Assembly (NCBI GenBank): GCA_012511915.1
Contig: JAAZFB010000091.1
Span: 1-9,203 of the forward strand
Direction: 5' to 3'
DNA from: Clostridiaceae bacterium
Lineage (GTDB): Bacteria; Bacillota; Clostridia; Monoglobales; Firm-18
DNA length: 9,203 nt
A program made the translations under genes and the position numbers. Of the stretch, positions 1-5,530 are shown in pieces. The notes under the pieces are model-generated. The model ran no database searches and was not told where the DNA came from. It saw only the letters and a program-made list of their open reading frames with translations. The stretch's first letter is position 1. Each line of letters opens with the position of its first letter.

Positions 1-37
1 CAGCGCAGTTCCGTGGTCTTGTCTGTGCCTTTTGCAT
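1..37 (-). CDS. 5' end of a gene leaving the window (possible serine recombinase)
   Basis: Only the first 12 codons are visible, reading leftwards from ATG at 37: MQKAQTRPRNCA. The start is well supported by a strong AAGGAGG Shine-Dalgarno on the minus strand with about 8 nt spacing. Function cannot be established from 12 residues. The arginine-rich lead ending in N-C-A, followed by a codon beginning with G, resembles the start of resolvase-type serine recombinases (such as NCAVY followed by R-x-S), and that would fit a site-specific recombinase downstream of the element's sigma-like gene. This is inference from resemblance and context. An unrelated small mobile-element protein is equally possible. 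Confidence 0.45.
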   Translation of the reverse strand, partial: MQKAQTRPRNCA

Positions 38-43
38 TTCTTT

Positions 44-60
44 CACCTCCTTGGAAGGAG
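44..60 (-). promoter_or_regulatory. Strong RBS of the left-edge gene, inside a small inverted repeat
   Basis: On the minus strand AAGGAGGTG (44-52) lies 8 nt before the ATG at 37. The neighbouring bases 55-60 and 47-52 are complementary (CTCCTT / AAGGAG), so part of the Shine-Dalgarno can pair with sequence just upstream in a 5-bp hairpin with a 4-nt loop. The RBS is clear; any regulatory effect of the small hairpin is speculative. Confidence 0.6.
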
Positions 61-133
61 CGCTTGTCGTTTTGCTCTTTCCACTACCCAATGGAGGCGA
101 GAATGGTGTTTGAACGAAAATCAGGGAAAAAGA

Positions 134-169
134 TTTTCTCCGGCCACCAATTTAGGCAGCCGGAGAAAA
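134..169 (-). terminator. Rho-independent terminator after the sigma-like gene
   Basis: A perfect 11-bp inverted repeat, TTTTCTCCGGC (134-144) and GCCGGAGAAAA (159-169), is separated by a 14-nt loop. On the minus strand the stem is followed by ATCTTTTT, giving the usual GC stem plus U-run. It starts about 13 nt past the stop of the minus-strand sigma-like gene, so it most likely ends that transcript and separates it from the gene at the left edge. Confidence 0.8.
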
Positions 170-181
170 ATGGATAAGGTA

Positions 182-709
182 TTAGATGTAGTCGCGTAGA
201 AGCTCCCGCAAAGCGTCAAACGCCTTTTTCTTCTTGTAGTTGATGGTGGATTGCCGGGAAATGCCCATGATGGCAGCAATCTCTCGTTCAGACTTTTCCT
301 GAAGCAGAAGCTCGCAAATTCGGCGACCGTCGGGATCAAGCTCGTTCAATTTGCAGATAAGGGTGTCAAGCAGTTCGCGATCCTCTAAAATGGAGTGAGC
401 GCTGGGAGCATCATCCGCCAAGTCATCGAGCCAGCTCTTTTCGTTGCCGTCGTCGTCTGTCACGGTGTAATCAAGGGAAAGTTCATCACCGGCCTTGTGA
501 AAACGGCAGGTCCAGCAGTCCATATCGCAGAGGTAGCGTTTGTTTGCTGGTCAGACACAGCGGCCGTGCTCCTGTTGTCTGCGGCGATAGGCATTGATGT
601 CACGGTAATAGTTGTCGTAGTCGGTCTTGCTGACTTGCACCCATTGGTGCAGGTCCTTGAGGTAGATTTTCCGTTCGTTGGTTTGGTCCTGATTGTCATG
701 GTTTGACAT
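182..709 (-). pseudogene. Sigma-70-like regulator of a mobile element, interrupted by an in-frame TGA
   Basis: The reading frame runs from ATG 709 to TAA 184-182 (175 codons) and begins MSNHDNQDQTNERKIYLKDL. Codon 53 is TGA (plus-strand 551-553). The residues around it form a Cys/His cluster: C51, stop at 53, C61, C65, C68, H71. Relatives, as I recall them, carry Cys at the stop position (CVCP), so a single TGC/TGT to TGA change is the simplest explanation. The C-terminal half (from about codon 110) is a sigma region 4-type helix-turn-helix containing EREIAAIMGISRQSTINYKK. Such small sigma-like proteins are common in Clostridia integrative elements and probably recruit polymerase to element genes. 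An internal ATG at 523 could restart translation but has no Shine-Dalgarno. The true ATG has GGAGG at 7 nt spacing, sequestered in a hairpin. Alternatives are a sequencing error or recoding. Family assignment is fairly sure; pseudogene status is likely but unproven. Confidence 0.75.
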
Positions 710-902
710 AAAAATTCCTCCGTTTTTCGTTGTCTCGAAACGGAGGAATTGAGCTGCTCAGCTGAAAAAGGCAATAAAAGACCGACCGCAGTCCAACACA
801 GATTTCTCCGTTTCGGATTGCAGCTTCCTGTTCAGTAGTCAGCTGTTTGATATTGGGTTGTACGCCTCTTGGCGCTGAACCATCCGTGATCAGCGGATGC
901 AC
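696..902 (-). CDS. Possible small ORF upstream of and overlapping the sigma-like gene
   Basis: A 68-codon frame starts at GTG 902 and stops at TGA 696-698, 14 nt inside the sigma-like start. The middle (NIKQLTTEQEAAIRNGEICV) looks protein-like and its codon choice resembles the GC-rich sigma gene. I do not recognise a family. Against it: no ATG, a GTG start with only a poor GGAG directly adjacent, and an in-frame stop at 918-920 that limits any extension. Its 3' half runs through the 13-bp hairpin that hides the sigma Shine-Dalgarno, so if translated it would couple the two genes. It may also be the truncated end of a longer gene cut off near the cargo junction. Confidence 0.3.
   Translation of the reverse strand: MHPLITDGSAPRGVQPNIKQLTTEQEAAIRNGEICVGLRSVFYCLFQLSSSIPPFRDNEKRRNFYVKP
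713..750 (-). promoter_or_regulatory. Perfect 13-bp hairpin sequestering the sigma-like gene's RBS
   Basis: AATTCCTCCGTTT (713-725) and AAACGGAGGAATT (738-750) are perfect inverted repeats separated by 12 nt. In the minus-strand transcript the GGAGG that serves ATG 709 lies in the 3' arm of this stem, 7 nt before the start codon, so the folded form should block initiation. Opening could come from translation of the overlapping upstream frame (902-696) or from a trans-acting factor. The structure is seen directly; its regulatory role is inferred. Confidence 0.6.
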
Positions 903-918
903 TCCGAGGCGATTTTTT
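863..918 (+). terminator. Branched terminator-like structure with alternative folds
   Basis: CGCCTC (863-868) pairs with GAGGCG (906-911), followed by A and six T (913-918). Within it CATCCG (881-886) pairs with CGGATG (894-899) around a TGATCAG loop. Alternatives exist: CGCC 863-866 can instead pair with GGCG 871-874, and GCTGA 874-878 with TCAGC 890-894. Read rightwards it resembles a rho-independent terminator or attenuator that would keep transcription antisense to the sigma gene out of the defence operon. No plus-strand gene ends here, so function is uncertain. Confidence 0.35.
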
Positions 919-924
919 CACAGT

Positions 925-998
925 ACTTTCGCGAATTAAGAAACGCTTCAAACGATGTTGTTTTGCGTTCGCAAAATTTTGTTTATTTTTGCGAAAGT
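925..998. repeat. Nested inverted repeats built on GCGAA/TTCGC
   Basis: ACTTTCGC (925-932) and GCGAAAGT (991-998) are perfect inverted repeats flanking a central perfect palindrome TTTTGCG-TT-CGCAAAA (961-976). The left arm also contains the self-complementary TTCGCGAA (928-935). Such clustering of one motif in alternating orientation is typical of a regulator's operator array or a recombinase site. It sits upstream of the likely cargo promoter. Which protein binds, if any, cannot be told from sequence. Confidence 0.5.
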
Positions 999-1010
999 CC
1001 GTGATATGAT
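982..1010 (+). promoter_or_regulatory. Likely rightward promoter of the defence operon (extended -10)
   Basis: TATGAT at 1005-1010 is preceded by TG at 1002-1003, giving an extended -10 (TGnTATGAT). A weak -35 candidate TTTATT (982-987) lies 17 nt upstream in an A/T-rich stretch. Transcription would begin around 1017 and give a leader of about 147 nt before the first ABC-3C gene. The -35 overlaps the inverted-repeat cluster, consistent with repression by a bound factor. Confidence 0.45.
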
Positions 1011-1113
1011 ATTTAAGAGTGGCACTTGGATAGGTGTGTTTTGAATTAAACATTGCTGGCCACTTTCACTTAAAATGTTACCAGCGTTGCTCTGAAAAGA
1101 AGTTAATGTGAAA

Positions 1114-1146
1114 TTCGAGTTTAGTTCGAGTGGATTTCGAATTAGA
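1114..1146 (+). repeat. Three TTCGA boxes with exact 11-bp spacing before the first cargo gene
   Basis: TTCGA occurs at 1114-1118, 1125-1129 and 1136-1140, so the units TTCGAGTTTAG, TTCGAGTGGAT and TTCGAATTAGA follow head to tail at 11 bp, one DNA helical turn. The third unit runs into the Shine-Dalgarno of the gene starting at 1164. A protein binding all three would sit on one face of the helix and could block transcription or translation start. The downstream Xre-like protein (4247-4468) is a candidate binder, by inference only. Confidence 0.5.
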
Positions 1147-1163
1147 AGGGAGAGATCGCCGTA

Positions 1164-2369
1164 ATGCAGCTTTGTTTTGCAACATTTGCCAAAAGCCTAC
1201 AGGCTGCTATGCAGCCGCCCAACGATGATAAGGATGTCGTTGATACCTTGTTAGGCTGGATAACGGATAAAGAAAGCGTTGTCGATAAAAAGGGAAACCC
1301 TATACATCTTGCATCATCGCTGATCAGCGATCTAATGAATCGAAAGGTTGATGTTCCAAAGGCAATAAAAAACGCCTGCACATCAGCATCTCTGCTGAGC
1401 GAGGCGATTGCGCATTTTAGAACTGTGATCATCCCGTACTTGAATCCATATGTTAGCGATGACTTGTATGAAACATTAATTAACACTATTCATGACGACC
1501 GGGATATTTCGTCAAAGAAGAAAAATAGTCTTCAAAAGTTATATGACGCAGATAAAAACTCAGAGTTTCTGGCTAACCTTCTGTTGTATGTGATAAATCG
1601 TACCAACAGATTAGCAACCACGCCTTTGGAGATTAACGATATCCCTTTACTCGCCGAAGCGGGATACGAATGTCCTACCTGCCATGCTCCATTGGTTGAA
1701 TATGTGAAAACAACAGCGGTTAAGCGTTATGGGATAGTATCGCTTTATCCTATCGATTTGATAGGACACGAAGCTGAATTCGAAGGAGTAACGCCGCCAA
1801 TACGACTTGATGCTTTTGACAATCGGATTGCTCTATGTCGTGACCACGCTGAAGATTATCGCGTGGAGCCAACTCGTGAAGATTACATAAAGCTGAGAGA
1901 CATAAAAGACAGGATGGTTGCAAACTATGCCTTAAGGGCCGATGTCAATGACATGGCTTTAGAAGATGAAATACAGACTGTTTTATTTGGGTTAGTCGGA
2001 GATATTAACGAAGATGCTCTTGTAGAACTTCCAATGGAAGCTCTACGCATAGATCAGAAAATATCTCCAGATAACCATATGCTGAAGAACGATGAGACGA
2101 CCAGGGTACTTCGCTATTACAATTTCATCAATGATATGTTTGCCGCAATGGAAAGAGATGGAACTGGCGATTTTGAGCTTATAGCTTCTGAGGTGAATAC
2201 AGCCTATAAAAAGTTAGACAACGGAACTTTATCCCAGGAAGAAATAGTGGATCAGTTGGCCGAATGGATTAAAAACAAATCGCAAGTTGGAAGCAAATTT
2301 ATTCGTGCCTGCCATATTGTGGTTGCATATTTCATTCAGAATTGCGAGGTGTTCCGTGAGATTTCCTAG
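1164..2369 (+). CDS. ABC-3C system component with HNH-like/zinc-knuckle core (putative effector)
   Basis: A 401-aa protein, with ATG preceded by GAAGGGAGAG (1145-1154). It is the first gene of an overlapping three-gene set whose last member is a DUF2326-type ATPase; that order identifies an ABC-three-component system, in which this position carries the effector plus a C-terminal domain contacting the ATPase machinery. The N-terminal ~160 residues are helical with no motif I recognise. Next comes C170-x2-C173, then GIVSLYPIDLIGHE (190-203), then N220-R-I-A-L-C225-x2-H228. The CxxC ... N-x3-L-C-x2-H layout resembles an HNH/beta-beta-alpha-metal nuclease fold, but the usual catalytic DH pair is not evident, so it may be degenerate or only structural zinc. 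Residues ~240-401 are acidic and helical and probably form the ABC-3C C-terminal domain. No signal peptide or membrane segment is seen. It ends in TAG and overlaps the next gene by 14 nt. Confidence 0.7.
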   Translation: MQLCFATFAKSLQAAMQPPNDDKDVVDTLLGWITDKESVVDKKGNPIHLASSLISDLMNRKVDVPKAIKNACTSASLLSEAIAHFRTVIIPYLNPYVSDDLYETLINTIHDDRDISSKKKNSLQKLYDADKNSEFLANLLLYVINRTNRLATTPLEINDIPLLAEAGYECPTCHAPLVEYVKTTAVKRYGIVSLYPIDLIGHEAEFEGVTPPIRLDAFDNRIALCRDHAEDYRVEPTREDYIKLRDIKDRMVANYALRADVNDMALEDEIQTVLFGLVGDINEDALVELPMEALRIDQKISPDNHMLKNDETTRVLRYYNFINDMFAAMERDGTGDFELIASEVNTAYKKLDNGTLSQEEIVDQLAEWIKNKSQVGSKFIRACHIVVAYFIQNCEVFREIS

Positions 2370-2595
2370 TAAAGTAACGCCATATCAGGACAGTATATTG
2401 GCGAAGTTTCCAATTGTTCTTAATTATCTAGTAGAAGAGGAAATGAAGCCAAAAGATTTATACAAGAAAGTTAAAAATAAAGTATCGGATATCGGAGAAT
2501 TTTTAGAAATACTAGATTGTTTATTTGCTCTTGGTAAAACTGAATTTAATCGAGAAGGAGGTACGCTGCGCTATGTTGATCGAAATTCTATGTGA
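2356..2595 (+). CDS. ABC-3C middle component (79 aa, GTG start)
   Basis: Start chosen at GTG 2356, because GCGAGGTG (2344-2351) lies just upstream and the product (V/M)RFPSKVTPYQDSIL begins as small middle components do. An ATG further upstream in frame (2287) would lie deep inside the previous gene. The protein has 79 residues, is helical and charged, with a likely winged-helix-like pattern (LVEEEMKPKDLYKKVKNKV, then a short LDCLFALGKTEF strand region). In ABC-3C systems the middle component links effector and ATPase. It overlaps the upstream gene by 14 nt and the downstream ATPase gene by 23 nt, pointing to translational coupling and production in fixed ratio. The assignment rests more on position and size than on a hallmark motif. 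Confidence 0.65.
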   Translation: MRFPSKVTPYQDSILAKFPIVLNYLVEEEMKPKDLYKKVKNKVSDIGEFLEILDCLFALGKTEFNREGGTLRYVDRNSM

Positions 2596-4213
2596 CAAGT
2601 TCTTAGACCACGGAAGGCCACGGGGCAGAATACCTGTACATTCGGGACTCAATGTAGTCCTTGGAAGTGATTCCGGCTCGAACTCTATAGGTAAGTCAAC
2701 ATTCTTGATGATTATTGATTTTATTTTCGGAGGGACTGACTATATTGATAGACTGACTGATGTGCAGACAGAAGTTGGTGTCCATACGATATTCTTTACC
2801 TTTGCATTTGAAAATGGGCTGTACCATTTTGGACGGTCTACTGGAGAATACAACAAGGTTTATCGTTGTAATTCTGATTACGATATTCTTGAGGGTAAAG
2901 ACCTTTCTTTGGATGACTATACTGAATTTTTGTCCAGGGAGTACAAGCTTAATCTGCCCGGGTTGACTCTTCGTAATGCAATAGGAAGATTCATCCGAGT
3001 TTATAAAAGAGAGACACTCGATGAGGAACATCCGCTCCATCAGGCAAAGCAAGAAACTGCAAAAGTCGCAATAGAAGGATTACTTAAGATTCTTGATTTG
3101 TATTCTGGTATAGCTGAACAATCCAAAATTGCGAAAGATGCCAAGGACAGATACGCAACATTTAGAAACGCACAAAAATATCAGTATATTCCATTTGTAC
3201 GAAACCAAACAGAGTTTAATAACAACGAGAAGCGATTAGTGGAGCTGGCATTTCAAGCTGAGGATTTAGTAAGAAAGAGTTCCGGTGGATTACTCGATCT
3301 GGATTCCGTACAAGCGGAACAATTATCACTATTACAAAACAGTCTTTCAAATTACAAAAGACAACGTTCCAGACTGATATCTCAGCTTCGTGCAATTCGA
3401 ACGGATAAAGAACTTGGGCAGAAAAAATTTAAGCGGAATTATGAAGCTCTACAGCGTTTTTTCCCTAACGTTGATTTACTTCGTATAGATGCAATTGAGG
3501 AATTTCATAAGCAGTTAGCAGGCATTTTGAAAGATGAGTTTTCCGAGGCTGAGGATAATCTAAGGGCTACCGTTGACTTGATAGACACTGAAATGACAAC
3601 AATAGAAACCAACATCGCTAAAATTGGTGCTGTCACGGACTTGTCAAAGGCAGTTTTAGAGCAATATGCATCAATAGATAAGGAGCTAAAGACTCTTCGT
3701 GCCGCAAATGATAATTGTGTTGAGACAGAGAAATTGACAGAAACAGCAAAAGCTTATGAGGAATCACTAAACAATCTGGTACGAGAGCAAATTTCGTTCA
3801 TGCAGCAGGCAATAAATGCTGAAATGGTGATAATTAATAACGCGATTTATGACGGTAAGAAAACTGCACCATCATTACTAATAAGCGATGCATCTCATTA
3901 TAGTTTTTTTACTCCCCGCGATGGCGGCACGGGATCTCAATATAAAGGTTTAGTTGTTTTTGATTTGGCAATGCTTAATATTACAAATCTGCCGTTGTTG
4001 GTCCACGATTCCGTAATGCTGAAACATATTGCAGATGAGGCTATAGAAAGGATTCTACTCTTATATTCAAAAACACCTAAGCAGGTGTTTATTGCTATGG
4101 ACAAGGAGGGCTCATACACCGAAGAAGCGCAGAAAATCATGGAGAAAACAAAGATTCTCCAACTGTCTATAGGTGAAGGTGCTCTGTTCGGCCGCACATG
4201 GAATGATATCTAA
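2573..4213 (+). CDS. DUF2326-type ABC/SMC-like ATPase of the ABC-3C system
   Basis: A 546-aa protein beginning MLIEILCDKF. The start is chosen because AAGGAGG (2555-2561) precedes it and the homologous N-terminus begins here, not at ATG 2525. Walker A is GSDSGSNSIGKST (31-43), in the N-S-I-G-K-S form typical of DUF2326 proteins. A long central section (about 180-430) rich in charged heptads is coiled coil. Near the C-terminus DGGTGSQ (450-456) is the ABC signature equivalent, LPLLVHDS (473-480) the Walker B-like strand with D479, and the protein ends with the GEGALFGRTW motif. The architecture is that of a Rad50/SMC-like dimer that binds nucleic acid or a phage signal and drives the effector; the trigger is unknown. 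It overlaps the middle-component gene and is followed after 33 nt by the Xre-like gene. The ATPase looks intact, with both nucleotide-binding halves present. Confidence 0.88.
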   Translation: MLIEILCDKFLDHGRPRGRIPVHSGLNVVLGSDSGSNSIGKSTFLMIIDFIFGGTDYIDRLTDVQTEVGVHTIFFTFAFENGLYHFGRSTGEYNKVYRCNSDYDILEGKDLSLDDYTEFLSREYKLNLPGLTLRNAIGRFIRVYKRETLDEEHPLHQAKQETAKVAIEGLLKILDLYSGIAEQSKIAKDAKDRYATFRNAQKYQYIPFVRNQTEFNNNEKRLVELAFQAEDLVRKSSGGLLDLDSVQAEQLSLLQNSLSNYKRQRSRLISQLRAIRTDKELGQKKFKRNYEALQRFFPNVDLLRIDAIEEFHKQLAGILKDEFSEAEDNLRATVDLIDTEMTTIETNIAKIGAVTDLSKAVLEQYASIDKELKTLRAANDNCVETEKLTETAKAYEESLNNLVREQISFMQQAINAEMVIINNAIYDGKKTAPSLLISDASHYSFFTPRDGGTGSQYKGLVVFDLAMLNITNLPLLVHDSVMLKHIADEAIERILLLYSKTPKQVFIAMDKEGSYTEEAQKIMEKTKILQLSIGEGALFGRTWNDI

Positions 4214-4232
4214 GGTGTGTGAATGCATTTGT

Positions 4233-4238
4233 GGGAGG
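4233..4238 (+). promoter_or_regulatory. RBS deciding the start of the Xre-like gene
   Basis: GGGAGG lies 8 nt before ATG 4247. An in-frame ATG at 4223 lies upstream of this sequence and has only a poor GGTGTGTG before it, so 4247 is the preferred start. Confidence 0.7.
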
Positions 4239-4246
4239 AAAAGCAT

Positions 4247-4468
4247 ATGCGATTCAGCTATAACAAACTATGGAAACTGATGATTGATAAAGGAATAAAC
4301 AAAAAGTCCTTACGTGAGATGAGCGGCATTAGTGCTACATCCGTTGCAAAACTCGGTAATGGAGGCAATGTGAACACAGAGATACTGCTAAAAATCTGCA
4401 CGGCACTTAACTGTGATGTTGGCGATATCATGCAAATTGTACCTGATGATAATGATAAGGATGTTTAA
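4247..4468 (+). CDS. Xre/YozG-like helix-turn-helix transcriptional regulator
   Basis: A 73-aa protein starting MRFSYNKLWKLMIDKGINKK. It is a single Cro/C1-type DNA-binding domain: helix 2-turn-helix 3 corresponds to KSLREMSGISATSVAKLGNG, followed by the conserved VNTEILLKICTALNCDVGDI and a short acidic tail. Proteins of this YozG-like size often sit beside type I restriction-modification genes and are thought to control their expression. Here it lies between the ABC-3C ATPase gene (33-nt gap) and hsdR (81-nt gap), so it probably belongs to the same transcript and may repress the operon promoter or set timing of restriction relative to methylation. Its target is unknown; the phased TTCGA boxes and the GCGAA palindromes are candidates. 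Confidence 0.85.
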   Translation: MRFSYNKLWKLMIDKGINKKSLREMSGISATSVAKLGNGGNVNTEILLKICTALNCDVGDIMQIVPDDNDKDV

Positions 4469-4549
4469 GACTATGCCTTTTGAATGGCAATTTCCGTAAA
4501 AATCAATCTAAGATGATGAGTGCAGGTTATGGTAAAGGGAGGATAAGAT

Positions 4550-5530
4550 ATGCTAAACGGTGCTGAAAAATTTAACGAGGCGACACGTGTACAAATGCCT
4601 GCCCTCGTACATTTGACAAGATTAGGCTATACTTACTTTGGGAAGATCACAGAGGAAATGGCTGGGGCTATTTTTGACCCGGATACCAATATTTTGCGAG
4701 AGGTTTTTAAGACTCAATTTGCCAAGTTAAACCCTAAGCATGAAGGTGAAGCTGAAGAAGTCCTACGTCAAATTCGACAGGAACTGGACAACGACGACTT
4801 AGGTCGTAGCTTTTATAAAAGGTTAACTAGTGTATCTCCAACTCGTCTTGTTGACTTAGACCATCCGGAGAATAACGTATATCATTGTACTGCTGAGTTT
4901 ACCTGTAAACGAGATCAAGATGAATTTCGCCCGGATATTACGCTTTTTATCAACGGGCTTCCTCTTGTGTTCATTGAAGTAAAAAAGCCAAACAATCTTG
5001 GTGGAATGGTTGCCGAGAGCGGACGGATGAATAGGCAACGATTTCCGAATAAGAAATTCCGACGTTTTATCAATATTACTCAACTAATGATTTTCTCTAA
5101 TAATATGGAATATGACACACTAGGCGGTATTGTGCCGATTCAGGGGGCCTTTTATTGTACTGCCGCAAGGACAAGCACTCCGTTTAACTGTTTCAGAGAA
5201 GAAAATATAGGAAATGCAACAGTTGCACCTTATATTAAGAACTATCCATATATGGAATATAATGTGGAAGTTGAGCGAAAAATTCTAACAGACTTCAACT
5301 GTCAGGTTATTCACCACGCGCCTGAATATCAGACCAATTTGAATATTAACACCCCTACTAATCGTATCATCACATCGATGTGCTCACCAGAGCGCTTATT
5401 GTATATTTTGAAATATAGCATTGCTTATGTGAAGATGGAACGCGAAGTGGATGGCAAGATTGAATCCACCGACCAAAAGCACATAATGCGTTATCAGCAA
5501 CTATTTGCAGCATTAGCCATACGGCAATAG
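4550..5530 (+). CDS. hsdR: HsdR N-terminal part: PD-(D/E)XK nuclease domain, ended by premature amber stop
   Basis: 326 codons, with ATG preceded by AAAGGGAGG at 7 nt. The product matches the N-terminal domain of type I restriction subunit R: RVQMPALVHLTRLGYTYFG near the start, then the nuclease core R-P-D129 and F-I-E143-V-K145 (PD...E-x-K), followed by NITQLMIFSNNMEYD. It stops at TAG 5528-5530, where HsdR proteins normally continue into the helicase motor; the same frame continues without any shift to 7729. The codon expected here encodes Lys or Gln (AAG/CAG), one base from TAG. The product alone would be a nuclease domain without translocase and should not restrict DNA unless it associates with the downstream product. 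It is otherwise well conserved, which argues for a recent mutation or a functional split. Confidence 0.85.
   Translation: MLNGAEKFNEATRVQMPALVHLTRLGYTYFGKITEEMAGAIFDPDTNILREVFKTQFAKLNPKHEGEAEEVLRQIRQELDNDDLGRSFYKRLTSVSPTRLVDLDHPENNVYHCTAEFTCKRDQDEFRPDITLFINGLPLVFIEVKKPNNLGGMVAESGRMNRQRFPNKKFRRFINITQLMIFSNNMEYDTLGGIVPIQGAFYCTAARTSTPFNCFREENIGNATVAPYIKNYPYMEYNVEVERKILTDFNCQVIHHAPEYQTNLNINTPTNRIITSMCSPERLLYILKYSIAYVKMEREVDGKIESTDQKHIMRYQQLFAALAIRQ

Larger units (their letters stand above)
710..1163. other. Intergenic regulatory region between element backbone and cargo
   Basis: This 454-nt stretch separates the minus-strand element genes from the plus-strand defence operon. Apart from the doubtful small frame at 696-902 I see no supported gene on either strand. 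It holds the RBS hairpin (713-750), a branched terminator-like structure (863-918), a set of GCGAA/TTCGC inverted repeats (925-998), a likely rightward promoter (about 982-1010) and three phased TTCGA boxes (1114-1146). Composition changes inside it from GC-rich to AT-rich, so it probably spans the join between backbone and cargo. Confidence 0.6.

Noticed and set aside
395..706. Plus-strand open frame of 103 codons rich in valine and isoleucine
   Set aside because: It is the antisense of the sigma-like gene; no RBS, and the hydrophobic composition is what reverse reading of an Asp/Asn-rich protein gives.
460..774. Minus-strand open frame of 104 codons across the sigma gene's start
   Set aside because: Out-of-frame shadow of the sigma-like gene (Thr/Asn-rich low-complexity translation), with a TTG start and no Shine-Dalgarno.
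832..1053. Minus-strand open frame of 73 codons in the intergenic region
   Set aside because: Basic, low-information translation covering palindromes and the probable promoter; no RBS or recognisable family.
2367..2369. Genome-wide reassignment of TAG or TGA as an explanation of both premature stops
   Set aside because: The ABC-3C first gene ends with TAG (2367-2369) and the middle component with TGA (2593-2595), both at positions matching expected protein ends, so both codons act as normal stops here.
2696..3052. Minus-strand 118-codon frame inside the ATPase gene
   Set aside because: Antisense shadow of a strongly supported DUF2326 gene, no RBS.
4473..4499. Eight-codon mini-frame MPFEWQFP between the Xre-like gene and hsdR
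   Set aside because: Could be a leader peptide but has only a weak GGATG upstream and no attenuator-like structure; most likely chance.
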